Source of the DNA: Betaproteobacteria bacterium UBA6904
GTDB lineage: Bacteria > Pseudomonadota > Gammaproteobacteria > Burkholderiales > SG8-39
Length of the DNA: 11,625 nt
Reading direction: 5' to 3'
Assembly (NCBI GenBank): GCA_002451175.1
Contig: DKBI01000175.1
Coordinates: 1,344-12,968, forward strand
Shown: piece by piece, positions 1-7,320 of the stretch
Layout: the number at the start of each line of letters is the position of its first letter
Position numbering within the stretch: the first letter of the stretch is position 1
The notes under the pieces: model-generated
The model's input: the letters and a program-made list of their open reading frames with translations, nothing else
Told to the model about the DNA's origin: nothing
Databases searched by the model: none
Made by a program: the position numbers and the translations under genes

Positions 1-342
1 ATCCTGCTGGTGGACTTCGCCAACCGGGGGCGGCGCGAAGGGCTCGGCCGCGTCGAGGCGCTGCTCGCCGCCGGGCAGGTTCGCCTGCGGCCGATCCTGA
101 TGACCACGTCGGCAATGATCTTCGGCATGCTGCCGCTCGCCATCGGTCTCGGCGAGGGGGCGGAGCAGCAGGCGCCCATGGGGCGTGCGATCATTGGCGG
201 GGTGATGACGTCGACGCTGCTCACCTTGGTGGTGGTGCCGGTGATCTTCTCCTATCTGGATGCGCTCGAGCAGCGGCTCAAGCCGCGCCGGGCGGGCGGC
301 GCGGTGCTCGCTGCACAGCCGCAGGACAAGGCCGGACCCTGA
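1..342 (+). CDS. RND efflux permease, C-terminal end (partial at window start)
   Basis: This is the last 113 codons of an inner-membrane RND (AcrB/HAE1-type) proton-driven efflux pump; the reading frame is open from base 1. The visible part covers the end of TM10 (ILLVDF), the cytoplasmic loop with the family motif [10 protein letters not shown], and TM11-12 ending in [18 protein letters not shown], then a short basic tail. The TM10 lysine of the proton relay would lie just upstream of the window. The protein is a paralogue, not a copy, of the RND pump at 1542-4751: the two tails share roughly 60% of residues. Its TGA stop overlaps a possible ATG at 342 for the adaptor gene, so the genes are in one operon. 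The family call is secure; substrate and full length cannot be seen. Confidence 0.93.
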   Translation: MLLVDFANRGRREGLGRVEALLAAGQVRLRPILMTTSAMIFGMLPLAIGLGEGAEQQAPMGRAIIGGVMTSTLLTLVVVPVIFSYLDALEQRLKPRRAGGAVLAAQPQDKAGP

Positions 343-373
343 TGACGGCCGCCGCAAAATCTTTCGGGAGCTC

Positions 374-379
374 GGGAAG
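374..379 (+). promoter_or_regulatory. Ribosome binding site deciding the adaptor start at 387
   Basis: GGGAAG lies 7 nt upstream of the ATG at 387. The alternative in-frame ATG at 342 overlaps the upstream stop (TGATG) but has only a short GGA near it. The better Shine-Dalgarno, plus a compact lipoprotein signal beginning at 387, favour the downstream start. Confidence 0.5.
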
Positions 380-386
380 CCTGACC

Positions 387-1538
387 ATGTTTCGTTACGT
401 ACTGCTTGCGGCCATCGCGGCCGCCGTGCTCGTCGGCTGCGGCAAGCGGCCCGAAGGGGCGGACAAGGGGGGCGGCGCGGCCAGCGCGCAGCCCCTGCTG
501 CTGGCGTCCGCGGACCTGTTGACCGTGCGCAACAGCACCCTGGCGTCGGGCCCGCTGATCACGGGAACGCTGCAGCCCGAGCGCCGCGCCGATTTGCGCG
601 CCGAGGTGCCGGCGGTCGTGCTCCAGGTGCTGAAGGAGAACGGCGATCCGGTGCGGCGCGGCGATCTGCTGGTGCGGCTCGACGACACGGCGATTCGCGA
701 CAGCCTGATGTCTGCGGAGGCCGCGGCACGTGCCGCCGGCCAGGCGCACGACCAGGCGCAGGCGCAGCTCGCGCGCATGACGACGCTGCGCAAGTCGGGC
801 ATGGTGTCCACGCAGTCGCTCGAGGACGCGGAGATCCGCCGCAACACGACGCAGAGCGATCTGGTGGCGGCCAAGGCCCGCGTCGCGCAGGCGCGCCAGC
901 AGCTGCAGCGCACCGAAACCCGCGCGCCGTTCAACGGCATCGTCAGCGATCGCAAGGTGTCCGCCGGCGACACCGCGCAGGTGGGCAAGGAGCTCCTCAA
1001 GGTCATCGACCCGGGCAGCCTGCGCTTCGAGGGTCTGGTCTCGGCCGATCACATCGGCGAGGTCAAGGTCGGGCAGGCGGTCGCGTTCCGCGTCAACGGC
1101 TACGGCGAGCAGGACTTCACCGGACGGGTCGCGCGGCTCAATCCGGCCGCCAATGCGACGACGCGCCAGGTGGAGGTGCTGGTCGAGTTCGTCGACGGAC
1201 AGCAGCCGCCGAAGCTCGCCGGGCTGTACGCCGAGGGCCGCGTCGAGGCGAGCCGCGCGGTGGGCCTGACGCTGCCCGCCTCGGCGCTGGTCCGCGAGGG
1301 CGACCGGGCCTACGCGTGGCGCCTGCGCGGTCAGGCGCTGGAAAAAGTCGGTCTCGTCGTCGGCGAGCGCGACCCGCGCAGCGGCGAGTTCGTGCTGAAG
1401 GGCGGGCTGGCGGAGGGCGACCGGCTGATCCGCCATCCCTCGACCAGCCTGCGCGACGGCCAGAAAGTCGAGCTCGCCGCCGCCCCGGGCAGCACGGGCG
1501 AGCAGGCGGCAGCGCCCTCGCCCACCGTCAAGCGCTAG
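387..1538 (+). CDS. RND efflux periplasmic adaptor (membrane fusion protein), lipoprotein
   Basis: This is the periplasmic adaptor subunit that bridges an RND permease to an outer-membrane channel (383 aa from ATG 387). Residues 1-18 form a lipoprotein signal peptide ending in the lipobox LVGC, with Cys18 the predicted lipidated residue. The mature start CGK resembles MexA, where Lys at +3 helps keep the lipoprotein in the inner membrane. Next come a lipoyl-like half (ADLRAEVPAVV, about residues 70-100), a polar alpha-hairpin rich in Ala, Gln and Arg (about 105-185), the second lipoyl half with APFNGIVSDRKVSAGD, and a beta-barrel and membrane-proximal domain to the end. It sits between two RND permease genes, 3 nt before the second, so it probably serves at least that one. 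A start at 342 would add 15 residues before the signal peptide. The family is certain; the substrate is unknown. Confidence 0.93.
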   Translation: MFRYVLLAAIAAAVLVGCGKRPEGADKGGGAASAQPLLLASADLLTVRNSTLASGPLITGTLQPERRADLRAEVPAVVLQVLKENGDPVRRGDLLVRLDDTAIRDSLMSAEAAARAAGQAHDQAQAQLARMTTLRKSGMVSTQSLEDAEIRRNTTQSDLVAAKARVAQARQQLQRTETRAPFNGIVSDRKVSAGDTAQVGKELLKVIDPGSLRFEGLVSADHIGEVKVGQAVAFRVNGYGEQDFTGRVARLNPAANATTRQVEVLVEFVDGQQPPKLAGLYAEGRVEASRAVGLTLPASALVREGDRAYAWRLRGQALEKVGLVVGERDPRSGEFVLKGGLAEGDRLIRHPSTSLRDGQKVELAAAPGSTGEQAAAPSPTVKR

Positions 1539-1541
1539 GCG

Positions 1542-4500
1542 ATGCTGCTTTCCGATTTCAGCATCCGGCGGCCGGTGTCCACGGTCGTCGTCATCATCAT
1601 GCTCATGGGCCTGGGGCTGCTGGCGCTGAAGAACCTGCGCGTCAACCAGATTCCGGACGTCGAGCAGCCGGTGATCGTCGTCAACATCCCGTATCCCGGC
1701 GCCTCGCCCGAGACCGTGGAGCGCGAGATCGTCAACCGCGTCGAGAAGGCGCTGCAGAGCATTCCGCAGGTCTATCAGATCCGCTCGACGGCCAGCGAGA
1801 GCACCGCGCAGATCGTCATCATCTTCAACTTCAAGAAGAACATGGTCGAGGCCTCCGACGAGATCCGCAACGCGATCGCCTCGGTGCGCCACAAGCTGCC
1901 CCTCGAGATGCGCGAGCCGATCCTGCGCCGCGTCGATCCGGCGGCGCAGCCGATCATGCAATTGGCGCTGTCCTCCAAGTCGCAGAGCCATGCCGAGATC
2001 TCTCGCCTGGCGGAGGATGTCCTCGCCGACCGGTTCCGCGGCATCGACGGGGTGGCCGTGGTCAACGTCAACGGCGCGCTGCGCCGCGAGCTCTCGGTGC
2101 TGCTGCGCGCCGAGCGGCTGCGGGAATACAACATCTCCGTCACGGAGGTGGTGGCCGCGCTGCGCGAGCAGAACACGACCGCGCCGGTCGGCCGCGTGAA
2201 AGGATCGCTCGACGAGCAGAGCATCCGCCTGTTGGGGCGCATCGAGACGCCGGCCGAGTTCGAGCGCATCGTGCTCAAGCGCCGCGGCAACGAGCTGGTC
2301 CGCCTCGGCCAGGTCGCCACCATCCAGGACGGATTCGCCGAGCTGTCGGATTTCAGCCTGCGCAACGGCCATCCGAACGTGGGCTTCGCCGTGACGCGCG
2401 CGCGCGACGCAAGCACCGTCACCGTCGCCGACCGGATCCGCGCCCAGGTGGCCGAGATCAACAGGACGCTGCCGGAGGGCACGCAGCTGGTGGTGGCGCG
2501 CGACGGCGGCGAGGACGCGCAAAGCAGCCTGTACAACGTCATCGAGGCGCTGATGTTCGGCGCGCTGCTGACCATCTTCGTCGTCTACGCCTTCCTCAAT
2601 TCGTGGCGCTCGACGCTCATCACGGCGCTTGCGCTGCCGACCTCCGCGATCGCCGCCTTCATCGCCGTCTGGGCCTGCGGCTTCACGCTCAACTTCATGA
2701 CGCTGCTCGGCCTGTCGCTCGCCATCGGCGTGCTGATCGACGACGCCATCGTCGTGCGGGAGAACATCGTCCGTCACATGGAGCGCGGCGCCGAGCGCAT
2801 GACGGCGGCGAGCCTCGGCACGCGCGAGATCGGCCTCGCCGTGACCGCCACCACCTTTGCCATCGTGGCGGTGTTCATCCCGGTGGCGTTCATGGGCGGC
2901 GGGGCGGGCGAGTGGTTCCGCCCCTTCGCGCTGACGGTGACCACCTCGGTGCTCGTCAGCCTGTTCATTTCCTTCACGCTGGATCCGATGCTCTCGGCGT
3001 ACTGGGGCGACCCGGTCGGCTACCGGCACCGGCTGAAGACCGGTCTCAGCGGCCGGCTGTCGCGGTTCAACGACTGGTTCGACCATCAGGCGGACCGCTA
3101 CGGCAACGTCATCGCCTGGGCGCTGCACCACCGGCGCGTCATGAGCGCCATCACGGTGGCCAGCCTCGGCGCCGCGCTGCTCCTGCAAGGACTGTTCGGC
3201 GGCTCGAGCTTCCTGCCGGTTTCCGACACGGGTACGGTCGCCATCGAAGTGCGCACGCCGTCGAGCGCGAGTCTCGATTACGCGCGCCTGAAGGTGGAGA
3301 CCTCGGCCGAGCTGGCGCGCACGCTGCCGGAAACGGTCGCCACGAACAGCACCGTGAATGCGGGCGGCGGCCGGGTGTACGTCGATATCGGCAAGAGCAC
3401 CGCGCGCAAGCGAACGGCGACCGAGATCGCGGTGGACCTGCGCCGCCTGTTGAACCGCGTCGTCGGCGCCGAGTACACCGTGCTCGACGACCTGAACAAC
3501 GGCGTGCGCAAGCCCGTGCAGATCCAGTTCTCCGGACCGGATTCGCGCCGGCTGCTTGCCATCACCAGCGACTTCATGGCGCGGCTCGCGAAAGTGCCGG
3601 GCGCCGTGGACGTCGGCCTGTCGGAGCAGGAACCCAAGGACGAACTGAAGATCGAGCTCAACCGCGGGCTGGCCAACGCGCTCGGCATTTCGGTCGGCGA
3701 TGCCGCGCAGGCGCTGCGCGTCGCGTTCGCCGGGGTCGAGGTGGGCGACTGGGTCGACCCGACGGGCGAGTCGCGCGACGTCGCCGTGCGCCTGCATCCC
3801 GACGACCGCGTCAGCGCGGCGAACATCGAGCGGCTGCCGATCGCCGTCAGCGGCACGAACATGATGGTGCCGCTCGACCAGATCGCCACGGTCACCATGG
3901 GCAAGGGGCCGGCGCAGATCCAGCACCAGGACGGCAAGCGCATGATCGCGGTGTCGGCCAACGCGCAGGGGCGCTCCTCCGGCGAAGTGACCGCGGACGC
4001 CCTCAAGATCGCGCGGCAGATCGAGTTTCCGGAGGGCTACGGACTGCAGCTCGGCGGCGCCTCGCGCGACCAGAAGGAAGTGTTCAGCGAAATGGCGATC
4101 GCGCTCGCCATGGGGATCGCGCTGATGTACCTCATCCTCGTCATCCAGTTCTCCTCCTTCACCGCGCCGCTGCCGATCATGCTGTCGCTGCCGCTGAGCC
4201 TCATCGGCGTCGTCGTCGCGCTGCTGCTGACCGGCGGCACGCTGAACCTCATGAGCTTCATCGGCATCATCATGCTGATGGGCCTCGTCGCGAAGAACGC
4301 GATCCTGCTGATCGACTGCGCGCGCAAGGAGGAGGCGAACGGCACGGACCGGGAGGAGGCGCTGATGCATGCCGGGCGCGTTCGCCTGCGGCCGATCCTG
4401 ATGACGACGTTCGCGCTCATCGCCGGCATGATGCCCGTGGCGATCGGCGTGGGCGAGGGCGGCGAGTTCTACCGGCCGATGGCGATCGCCATCATCGGCG

Positions 4501-4751
4501 GCGTGATCACCTCGACGCTGCTCACGCTGCTCGTCGTGCCGACGTTCTACGACAGCATCGAGATCGCGAGGGATCGGGCGGTGGCCAAGTATCGTGCGCG
4601 CGCGGCGCGCTGGAATCCGCTGCTCGCCTTCCTCGCGACGCTGGTCGAGGCGCTGCTCGCGCTCCTGCTGCTGCGGCTGCTGTATCGCCTCCCGCAGCGA
4701 TGGTTCTCGCGGGCGCGGCGGGCCGATCGGCAGCCGGCGATGCCGGCGTAG
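1542..4751 (+). CDS. RND (AcrB/HAE1-type) multidrug efflux permease, complete
   Basis: This is a proton-motive-force-driven inner-membrane pump of 1069 aa that expels compounds from the periplasm or membrane through its adaptor and an outer-membrane channel. TM1 is near residues 13-31. A large periplasmic porter loop follows ([17 protein letters not shown] near 60), then TM2-6 from about 333. TM4 carries the proton-relay pair Asp400-Asp401 ([11 protein letters not shown]). TM7 is near 529, the second porter loop runs about 555-850, and TM8-12 follow, with the relay lysine Lys918 ([12 protein letters not shown]). The relay residues are intact, so the pump should be active. The start follows the adaptor stop by 3 nt with no clear ribosome binding site, which suggests translational coupling. 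Family members are usually about 1020-1050 aa; here residues 1027-1050 form an extra hydrophobic segment after TM12. The substrate cannot be read from sequence. Confidence 0.95.
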   Translation: MLLSDFSIRRPVSTVVVIIMLMGLGLLALKNLRVNQIPDVEQPVIVVNIPYPGASPETVEREIVNRVEKALQSIPQVYQIRSTASESTAQIVIIFNFKKNMVEASDEIRNAIASVRHKLPLEMREPILRRVDPAAQPIMQLALSSKSQSHAEISRLAEDVLADRFRGIDGVAVVNVNGALRRELSVLLRAERLREYNISVTEVVAALREQNTTAPVGRVKGSLDEQSIRLLGRIETPAEFERIVLKRRGNELVRLGQVATIQDGFAELSDFSLRNGHPNVGFAVTRARDASTVTVADRIRAQVAEINRTLPEGTQLVVARDGGEDAQSSLYNVIEALMFGALLTIFVVYAFLNSWRSTLITALALPTSAIAAFIAVWACGFTLNFMTLLGLSLAIGVLIDDAIVVRENIVRHMERGAERMTAASLGTREIGLAVTATTFAIVAVFIPVAFMGGGAGEWFRPFALTVTTSVLVSLFISFTLDPMLSAYWGDPVGYRHRLKTGLSGRLSRFNDWFDHQADRYGNVIAWALHHRRVMSAITVASLGAALLLQGLFGGSSFLPVSDTGTVAIEVRTPSSASLDYARLKVETSAELARTLPETVATNSTVNAGGGRVYVDIGKSTARKRTATEIAVDLRRLLNRVVGAEYTVLDDLNNGVRKPVQIQFSGPDSRRLLAITSDFMARLAKVPGAVDVGLSEQEPKDELKIELNRGLANALGISVGDAAQALRVAFAGVEVGDWVDPTGESRDVAVRLHPDDRVSAANIERLPIAVSGTNMMVPLDQIATVTMGKGPAQIQHQDGKRMIAVSANAQGRSSGEVTADALKIARQIEFPEGYGLQLGGASRDQKEVFSEMAIALAMGIALMYLILVIQFSSFTAPLPIMLSLPLSLIGVVVALLLTGGTLNLMSFIGIIMLMGLVAKNAILLIDCARKEEANGTDREEALMHAGRVRLRPILMTTFALIAGMMPVAIGVGEGGEFYRPMAIAIIGGVITSTLLTLLVVPTFYDSIEIARDRAVAKYRARAARWNPLLAFLATLVEALLALLLLRLLYRLPQRWFSRARRADRQPAMPA

Positions 4752-4767
4752 GCGGCCGCCGCGGCGC

Positions 4768-4773
4768 TATACT
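4768..4773 (+). promoter_or_regulatory. Candidate -10 box for the GFA-family gene
   Basis: TATACT stands out in very GC-rich sequence between the RND stop (4751) and the GFA start (4810). It would place a transcription start near 4780 and give a leader of about 30 nt. No good -35 match lies at 16-18 nt spacing, so this is a tentative call. Confidence 0.4.
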
Positions 4774-4800
4774 GCGGCGCGCCAACCCAGCCAACTCATC

Positions 4801-4805
4801 GGAGG
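4801..4805 (+). promoter_or_regulatory. Strong ribosome binding site for the GFA-family gene
   Basis: GGAGG ends 4 nt before the ATG at 4810. It fixes that start: the same reading frame is open back to 4594, but that extension lies in RND coding sequence and has no family similarity. Confidence 0.7.
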
Positions 4806-4809
4806 ATCC

Positions 4810-5235
4810 ATGACCGACGCCGTGACCGGCGGCTGCCTGTGCGGGAAGATCCGCTACACGATCAGCCAGCCGCTGCAGAACGTCATCGCCTGCCACTGCA
4901 CGCACTGCCAGAAGGCGTCGGGTGCGGGCGCAAGCCATAACGCGGTGGTGCCGACGGCCGCGGTGACCTTCACCGCCGGCGAGCCGAAGCTCTACCGCGA
5001 CACGGCCAAGAGCGGCAACATCCTCAAGCGCTATTTCTGCCCCGACTGCGGCTCGCCGATCTACAGCCAGCGCGAGAAGGTCCCGGAGATGATGGTGCTC
5101 AAGGCGGGCACGCTCGACGCGAGCAACGGCATGAAGCTCGTCATGAACATCTGGACGAACAGCGCGCGGCCGTGGATGCCCCTCGACCCGGCGGTCGAGC
5201 GCCACCCGGAGAACCGGCCGGTGCCGAAGGCGTAG
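4810..5235 (+). CDS. GFA/CENP-V domain zinc-binding protein
   Basis: This is a 141-aa cytoplasmic protein of the glutathione-dependent formaldehyde-activating (GFA, Mss4-like fold) family. All seven family cysteines are present in the usual pattern: Cys9-x-Cys11 (GGCLCGK), Cys28-x-Cys30-x2-Cys33 (CHCTHCQKASG) and Cys77-x2-Cys80 (FCPDCGSP). These should bind one structural and one labile zinc ion. The founding member was proposed to aid condensation of formaldehyde with glutathione, but most relatives have no proven reaction, so an enzymatic role is only a family-level suggestion. No glutathione-dependent formaldehyde dehydrogenase or hydrolase gene is next to it. It has its own -10-like box and ribosome binding site and is probably transcribed separately from the RND operon. 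It converges with the hydrolase gene, 14 nt away. The length is normal for the family. Confidence 0.93.
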   Translation: MTDAVTGGCLCGKIRYTISQPLQNVIACHCTHCQKASGAGASHNAVVPTAAVTFTAGEPKLYRDTAKSGNILKRYFCPDCGSPIYSQREKVPEMMVLKAGTLDASNGMKLVMNIWTNSARPWMPLDPAVERHPENRPVPKA

Positions 5236-5249
5236 CGCCGGGCGCGGGC

Positions 5250-6026
5250 TCAGCCGAGCGAGGCGATCAGCGCGTTCACGCGCTCGGGCGCCTCGATCTG
5301 CGTGAAGTGACCGACACCGGGGATCACTTCGACGCGCGCGCCGCGCACACGGCTGCGGACCAGGTCGAGCCACGGCGTGGTCTCGCCCGCGCGCAGCGGC
5401 ACGCGTTTCTTCTCCGCGCCGATCGTCGTGCTCTGGATCACGAGGAGCGGCGCCTGCACCGCGGCGAGCGCGGCGTCGAGCTGCGCCGCATCCCAGCGCA
5501 CCATGGCCGGAAACAGCGTGCTGCCGATCGCTGCCGGCAGGCGCCGCGCGCGCTCGATGAGGGCCGCGGCGGCCGGCGTGCGCCGGAGGAACATCTGCGC
5601 GAAGAACGGCTCGGCGAATGCGGCAAAGCCGGCAAATTCGATCGCCGCGCGCATCGCCTCGGCGGCCTGCGCCGCATCGCCGGAGCCCATGCGGCTGCCG
5701 TCGATCAGCACGAGCCCCGCGACGCGCGCCGGCGCCCGGCGGTTCGCCTCGAGGATCACGCGGCAGCCCAGGCTGTGTCCGACGAGGAGCGCGGGCCGGC
5801 CGAGCGGCGCGAGCAGCGCCGCGACGTCCGCCCCGAAGCGCTCGATGGTGCAGTCCGCCGGGCCGCCTGGCGTCTCCCCGTGGCCCGGCAGGTCGCACGC
5901 GATCACCTCGCGGTCGGGCGCGAAATGCGCCAGCTGCGCGCTCCAGTCGCCGCGGTCGCACGTGAAGCCGTGCACGAAGACGATCGGCGTGCCGCCGGTC
6001 CCGGCGCGCGTGCAGGCGAGAGTCAT
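5250..6026 (-). CDS. Alpha/beta-fold hydrolase
   Basis: This is a 258-aa serine hydrolase of the alpha/beta family without a signal peptide, so it is probably cytoplasmic. Visible elements are the oxyanion-hole strand and turn VFVHGFTCDRGDW (His19-Gly20), the family segment DLPGHGET (45-52), the nucleophile elbow GHSLG with Ser85, the cap-like helical region about 115-185, and the catalytic His240 in PGVGHF. The expected acid after strand 6 or 7 is not obvious: where a GxxD turn is usual the protein has IQSTTIGAEKKRVPL followed by GETTPWLDLV, so Asp221 or a Glu could serve. The substrate is unknown; esters, lactones or C-C bonds are all possible for this family. The ATG start overlaps the stop of the upstream short DUF2721-like ORF (ATGA, 6023-6026), which implies translational coupling. 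Confidence 0.9.
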   Translation of the reverse strand: MTLACTRAGTGGTPIVFVHGFTCDRGDWSAQLAHFAPDREVIACDLPGHGETPGGPADCTIERFGADVAALLAPLGRPALLVGHSLGCRVILEANRRAPARVAGLVLIDGSRMGSGDAAQAAEAMRAAIEFAGFAAFAEPFFAQMFLRRTPAAAALIERARRLPAAIGSTLFPAMVRWDAAQLDAALAAVQAPLLVIQSTTIGAEKKRVPLRAGETTPWLDLVRSRVRGARVEVIPGVGHFTQIEAPERVNALIASLG

Positions 6027-6220
6027 CGGGAGACGTGCCGCGGGCTGGACACGGCGAGAACGATCTCGCGCGGCCTTTCCTCGAGCACGCGGCGGCGGTC
6101 GACGGCGCGCCCGAGGCGCGTGTTGAGCGCATTGATGAGCGTGCCCACCGCCGTGAGCAGGAACACCGGCGCGACGACGAGCTGGATGATGCGGACGATG
6201 TCGGAGACGTGCGGTTCCAC
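6023..6220 (-). CDS. Short DUF2721-like membrane protein, C-terminally truncated
   Basis: This 65-aa ORF starts with GTG at 6220. It reads VEPHVSDIVRIIQLVVAPVF, then continues with LLTAVGTLINALNTRLGRAV and DRRRVLEER. That is the conserved N-terminal half of DUF2721 proteins: one transmembrane helix (about residues 9-30) followed by a basic N-x-L-x-x-R-L-x-R-x-V-D-R segment. Family members usually run to about 130-150 aa with further membrane helices. Here the frame stops after a short unrelated-looking tail (PREIVLAVSSPRHVSR), and its TGA overlaps the hydrolase ATG. It is either a deletion remnant or a genuine small membrane protein that couples translation into the hydrolase. Frame and match are seen directly; family assignment is from memory of the family pattern. 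The function is unknown. Confidence 0.6.
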   Translation of the reverse strand: MEPHVSDIVRIIQLVVAPVFLLTAVGTLINALNTRLGRAVDRRRVLEERPREIVLAVSSPRHVSR

Positions 6221-6228
6221 GCGCGGCG

Positions 6229-6234
6229 ATTGTA
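6229..6234 (-). promoter_or_regulatory. Candidate -10 box for the DUF2721-like/hydrolase pair
   Basis: On the minus strand TACAAT (reading 6234 to 6229, context GGCTACAATCG) ends 8 nt before the GTG at 6220. Transcription would begin about 6222, giving a leader of only about 2 nt. No convincing -35 box is visible upstream, where the DUF4340 gene ends. Confidence 0.4.
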
Positions 6235-6249
6235 GCCCGCCGCGGGCGG

Positions 6250-7320
6250 CTATTTCTTCCGGGGTTCCGGCTTGGCGAGGAGTTCGGCTCGCTTGCGCAG
6301 CACGTCGTCCAGCCGGCCCTTCGCGACGAGCAGCACGTGGCCCTCGAGCCCGCGCTCGCGCGCCAGCCGCTCGGCGAGCTTGGCGCGGCGCGCCTCGGCG
6401 TCCTTGCCGGCCGGCGCCGGCTCGCCCGCGATGCTCACCGTGACCGGATACTGCTCGCCCGCCGGGTTGCCGACCTTGACCGTGTAGGTCAGGCCGTCGA
6501 AGGTCGTGACCGTTGCGACGCTCGGTCGGTCGAGGCCGAGCGCTTCGGGCTTCGCCTCCGCGCGGGCAACGTCCGCGATGTCGAGGGTCGTGAAGGAATA
6601 CGCCGCCGCGTTGGCGCGCGTGATTTCGAGTTTCTCCTGCGGGCGCAGTCCGGCGAGCTTCCAGTCGGCGTTGTCCGCCGCGCGCTCGATCTTCCAGCTC
6701 TCGCCGTCGGCGAGGTGCACCGCCAGCGCGCGCGCCTGATCCACCGCGAGGCCCGCATGCGCGACCCACTCCGCGCTGTTGGCCGTAGCCAGCGTGAGCG
6801 CGGAGGAGACGATGACGACGTGCCCGGGCTCGCCGGGCCGCAGGACGAAGCGGCCGTCGCCGATGGCGCGCTCGGCGTTCTCCGGTTCGCGCTTGAAGTA
6901 TTTCTTGCCGACGACCAGGCTGGCGAGCGCCTTGCCCTGCGCATCGCGGAACTCCACGAGCGTGCCGGCCGCGTCCAGTTGCAGCCGCACGCGGTCCGGG
7001 TCGCCGATCGGCTCGCGCTGGCCAACCTTGAGGCCGATGGCCAACAGGACGAACTCGCGCACCTTGTCGAGGTCCGCGGGGAAGCCGCCGCGCTCGGCGA
7101 TGACCCAGCGCTCGCCCTTGCGCTCCAGCGTCAGGCCCGCCTTCGGCTCGCGGATGTGGATCGACGCGACGTCCGCGGCCTTCAGGTCGGGAAGCAGCGG
7201 CTGGCCGAGCGCGGCGGCCGCCGCCGGTCGCTGCGACTGGCCCTGCTGCTGGAAGTACAGCGCGCCGCCGCCCAGGAGGACGAGCAGCGCGACCAATGCC
7301 GCAGCGACGCGGGCGTTCAT
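6250..7320 (-). CDS. DUF4340 domain protein, membrane-anchored component of Gld-like ABC system
   Basis: This is a 356-aa protein with a single N-terminal transmembrane anchor (about residues 5-22), so the bulk lies in the periplasm. The body matches the DUF4340 pattern: a strand-rich LPDLKAADVASIHI start near 45, GERWVIAERGGFPAD near 70, a DAQGKALASLVVGKKYF segment, FVLRPGEPGHVVIVSSAL, and repeats of the same kind of beta unit further on (WKLAGL, ALGLDRPSVATVTTFDGLTYTV). The charged C-terminus is rich in Lys and Arg. It is the last gene of the ABC operon and its ATG overlaps the stop of the GldG-like gene (ATGA, 7317-7320). DUF4340 proteins often follow GldG-like genes, so a shared complex is likely. 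No enzymatic motif is visible and the biochemical role is unknown. Confidence 0.87.
   Translation of the reverse strand: MNARVAAALVALLVLLGGGALYFQQQGQSQRPAAAAALGQPLLPDLKAADVASIHIREPKAGLTLERKGERWVIAERGGFPADLDKVREFVLLAIGLKVGQREPIGDPDRVRLQLDAAGTLVEFRDAQGKALASLVVGKKYFKREPENAERAIGDGRFVLRPGEPGHVVIVSSALTLATANSAEWVAHAGLAVDQARALAVHLADGESWKIERAADNADWKLAGLRPQEKLEITRANAAAYSFTTLDIADVARAEAKPEALGLDRPSVATVTTFDGLTYTVKVGNPAGEQYPVTVSIAGEPAPAGKDAEARRAKLAERLARERGLEGHVLLVAKGRLDDVLRKRAELLAKPEPRKK

Noticed and set aside
252..4370. Very long open frame on the minus strand (1372 codons) opposite the RND operon, and a 1517-codon open frame on the + strand (260-4813).
   Set aside because: Their translations are Arg/Ala/His/Gly-rich with no domain, membrane or motif pattern, while the overlapping RND and adaptor frames match known families throughout. 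High GC keeps off-frame stops rare.
4594..4809. Upstream extension of the GFA frame that would give a 213-aa protein.
   Set aside because: The extension overlaps the RND 3' end, is low-complexity Arg/Ser/Cys-rich, and the strong GGAGG before ATG 4810 marks the real start.
5235..5252. GC-rich palindrome (GCGCC-G-GGCGC) between the convergent GFA and hydrolase genes as a bidirectional terminator.
   Set aside because: The central loop is one base, the stem would have to shrink, and no T-run follows on either strand.
6234..6249. GCCCG-CCG-CGGGC hairpin after the DUF4340 stop as a terminator.
   Set aside because: No T-run follows on the minus strand; it precedes the TACAAT box, and such short GC palindromes are expected by chance at this composition.
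6221..6769. In-frame N-terminal extension of the DUF2721-like ORF, open to 6769 on the minus strand.
   Set aside because: It runs antiparallel in phase through DUF4340 coding sequence and has no family similarity; the conserved part begins at the GTG at 6220.
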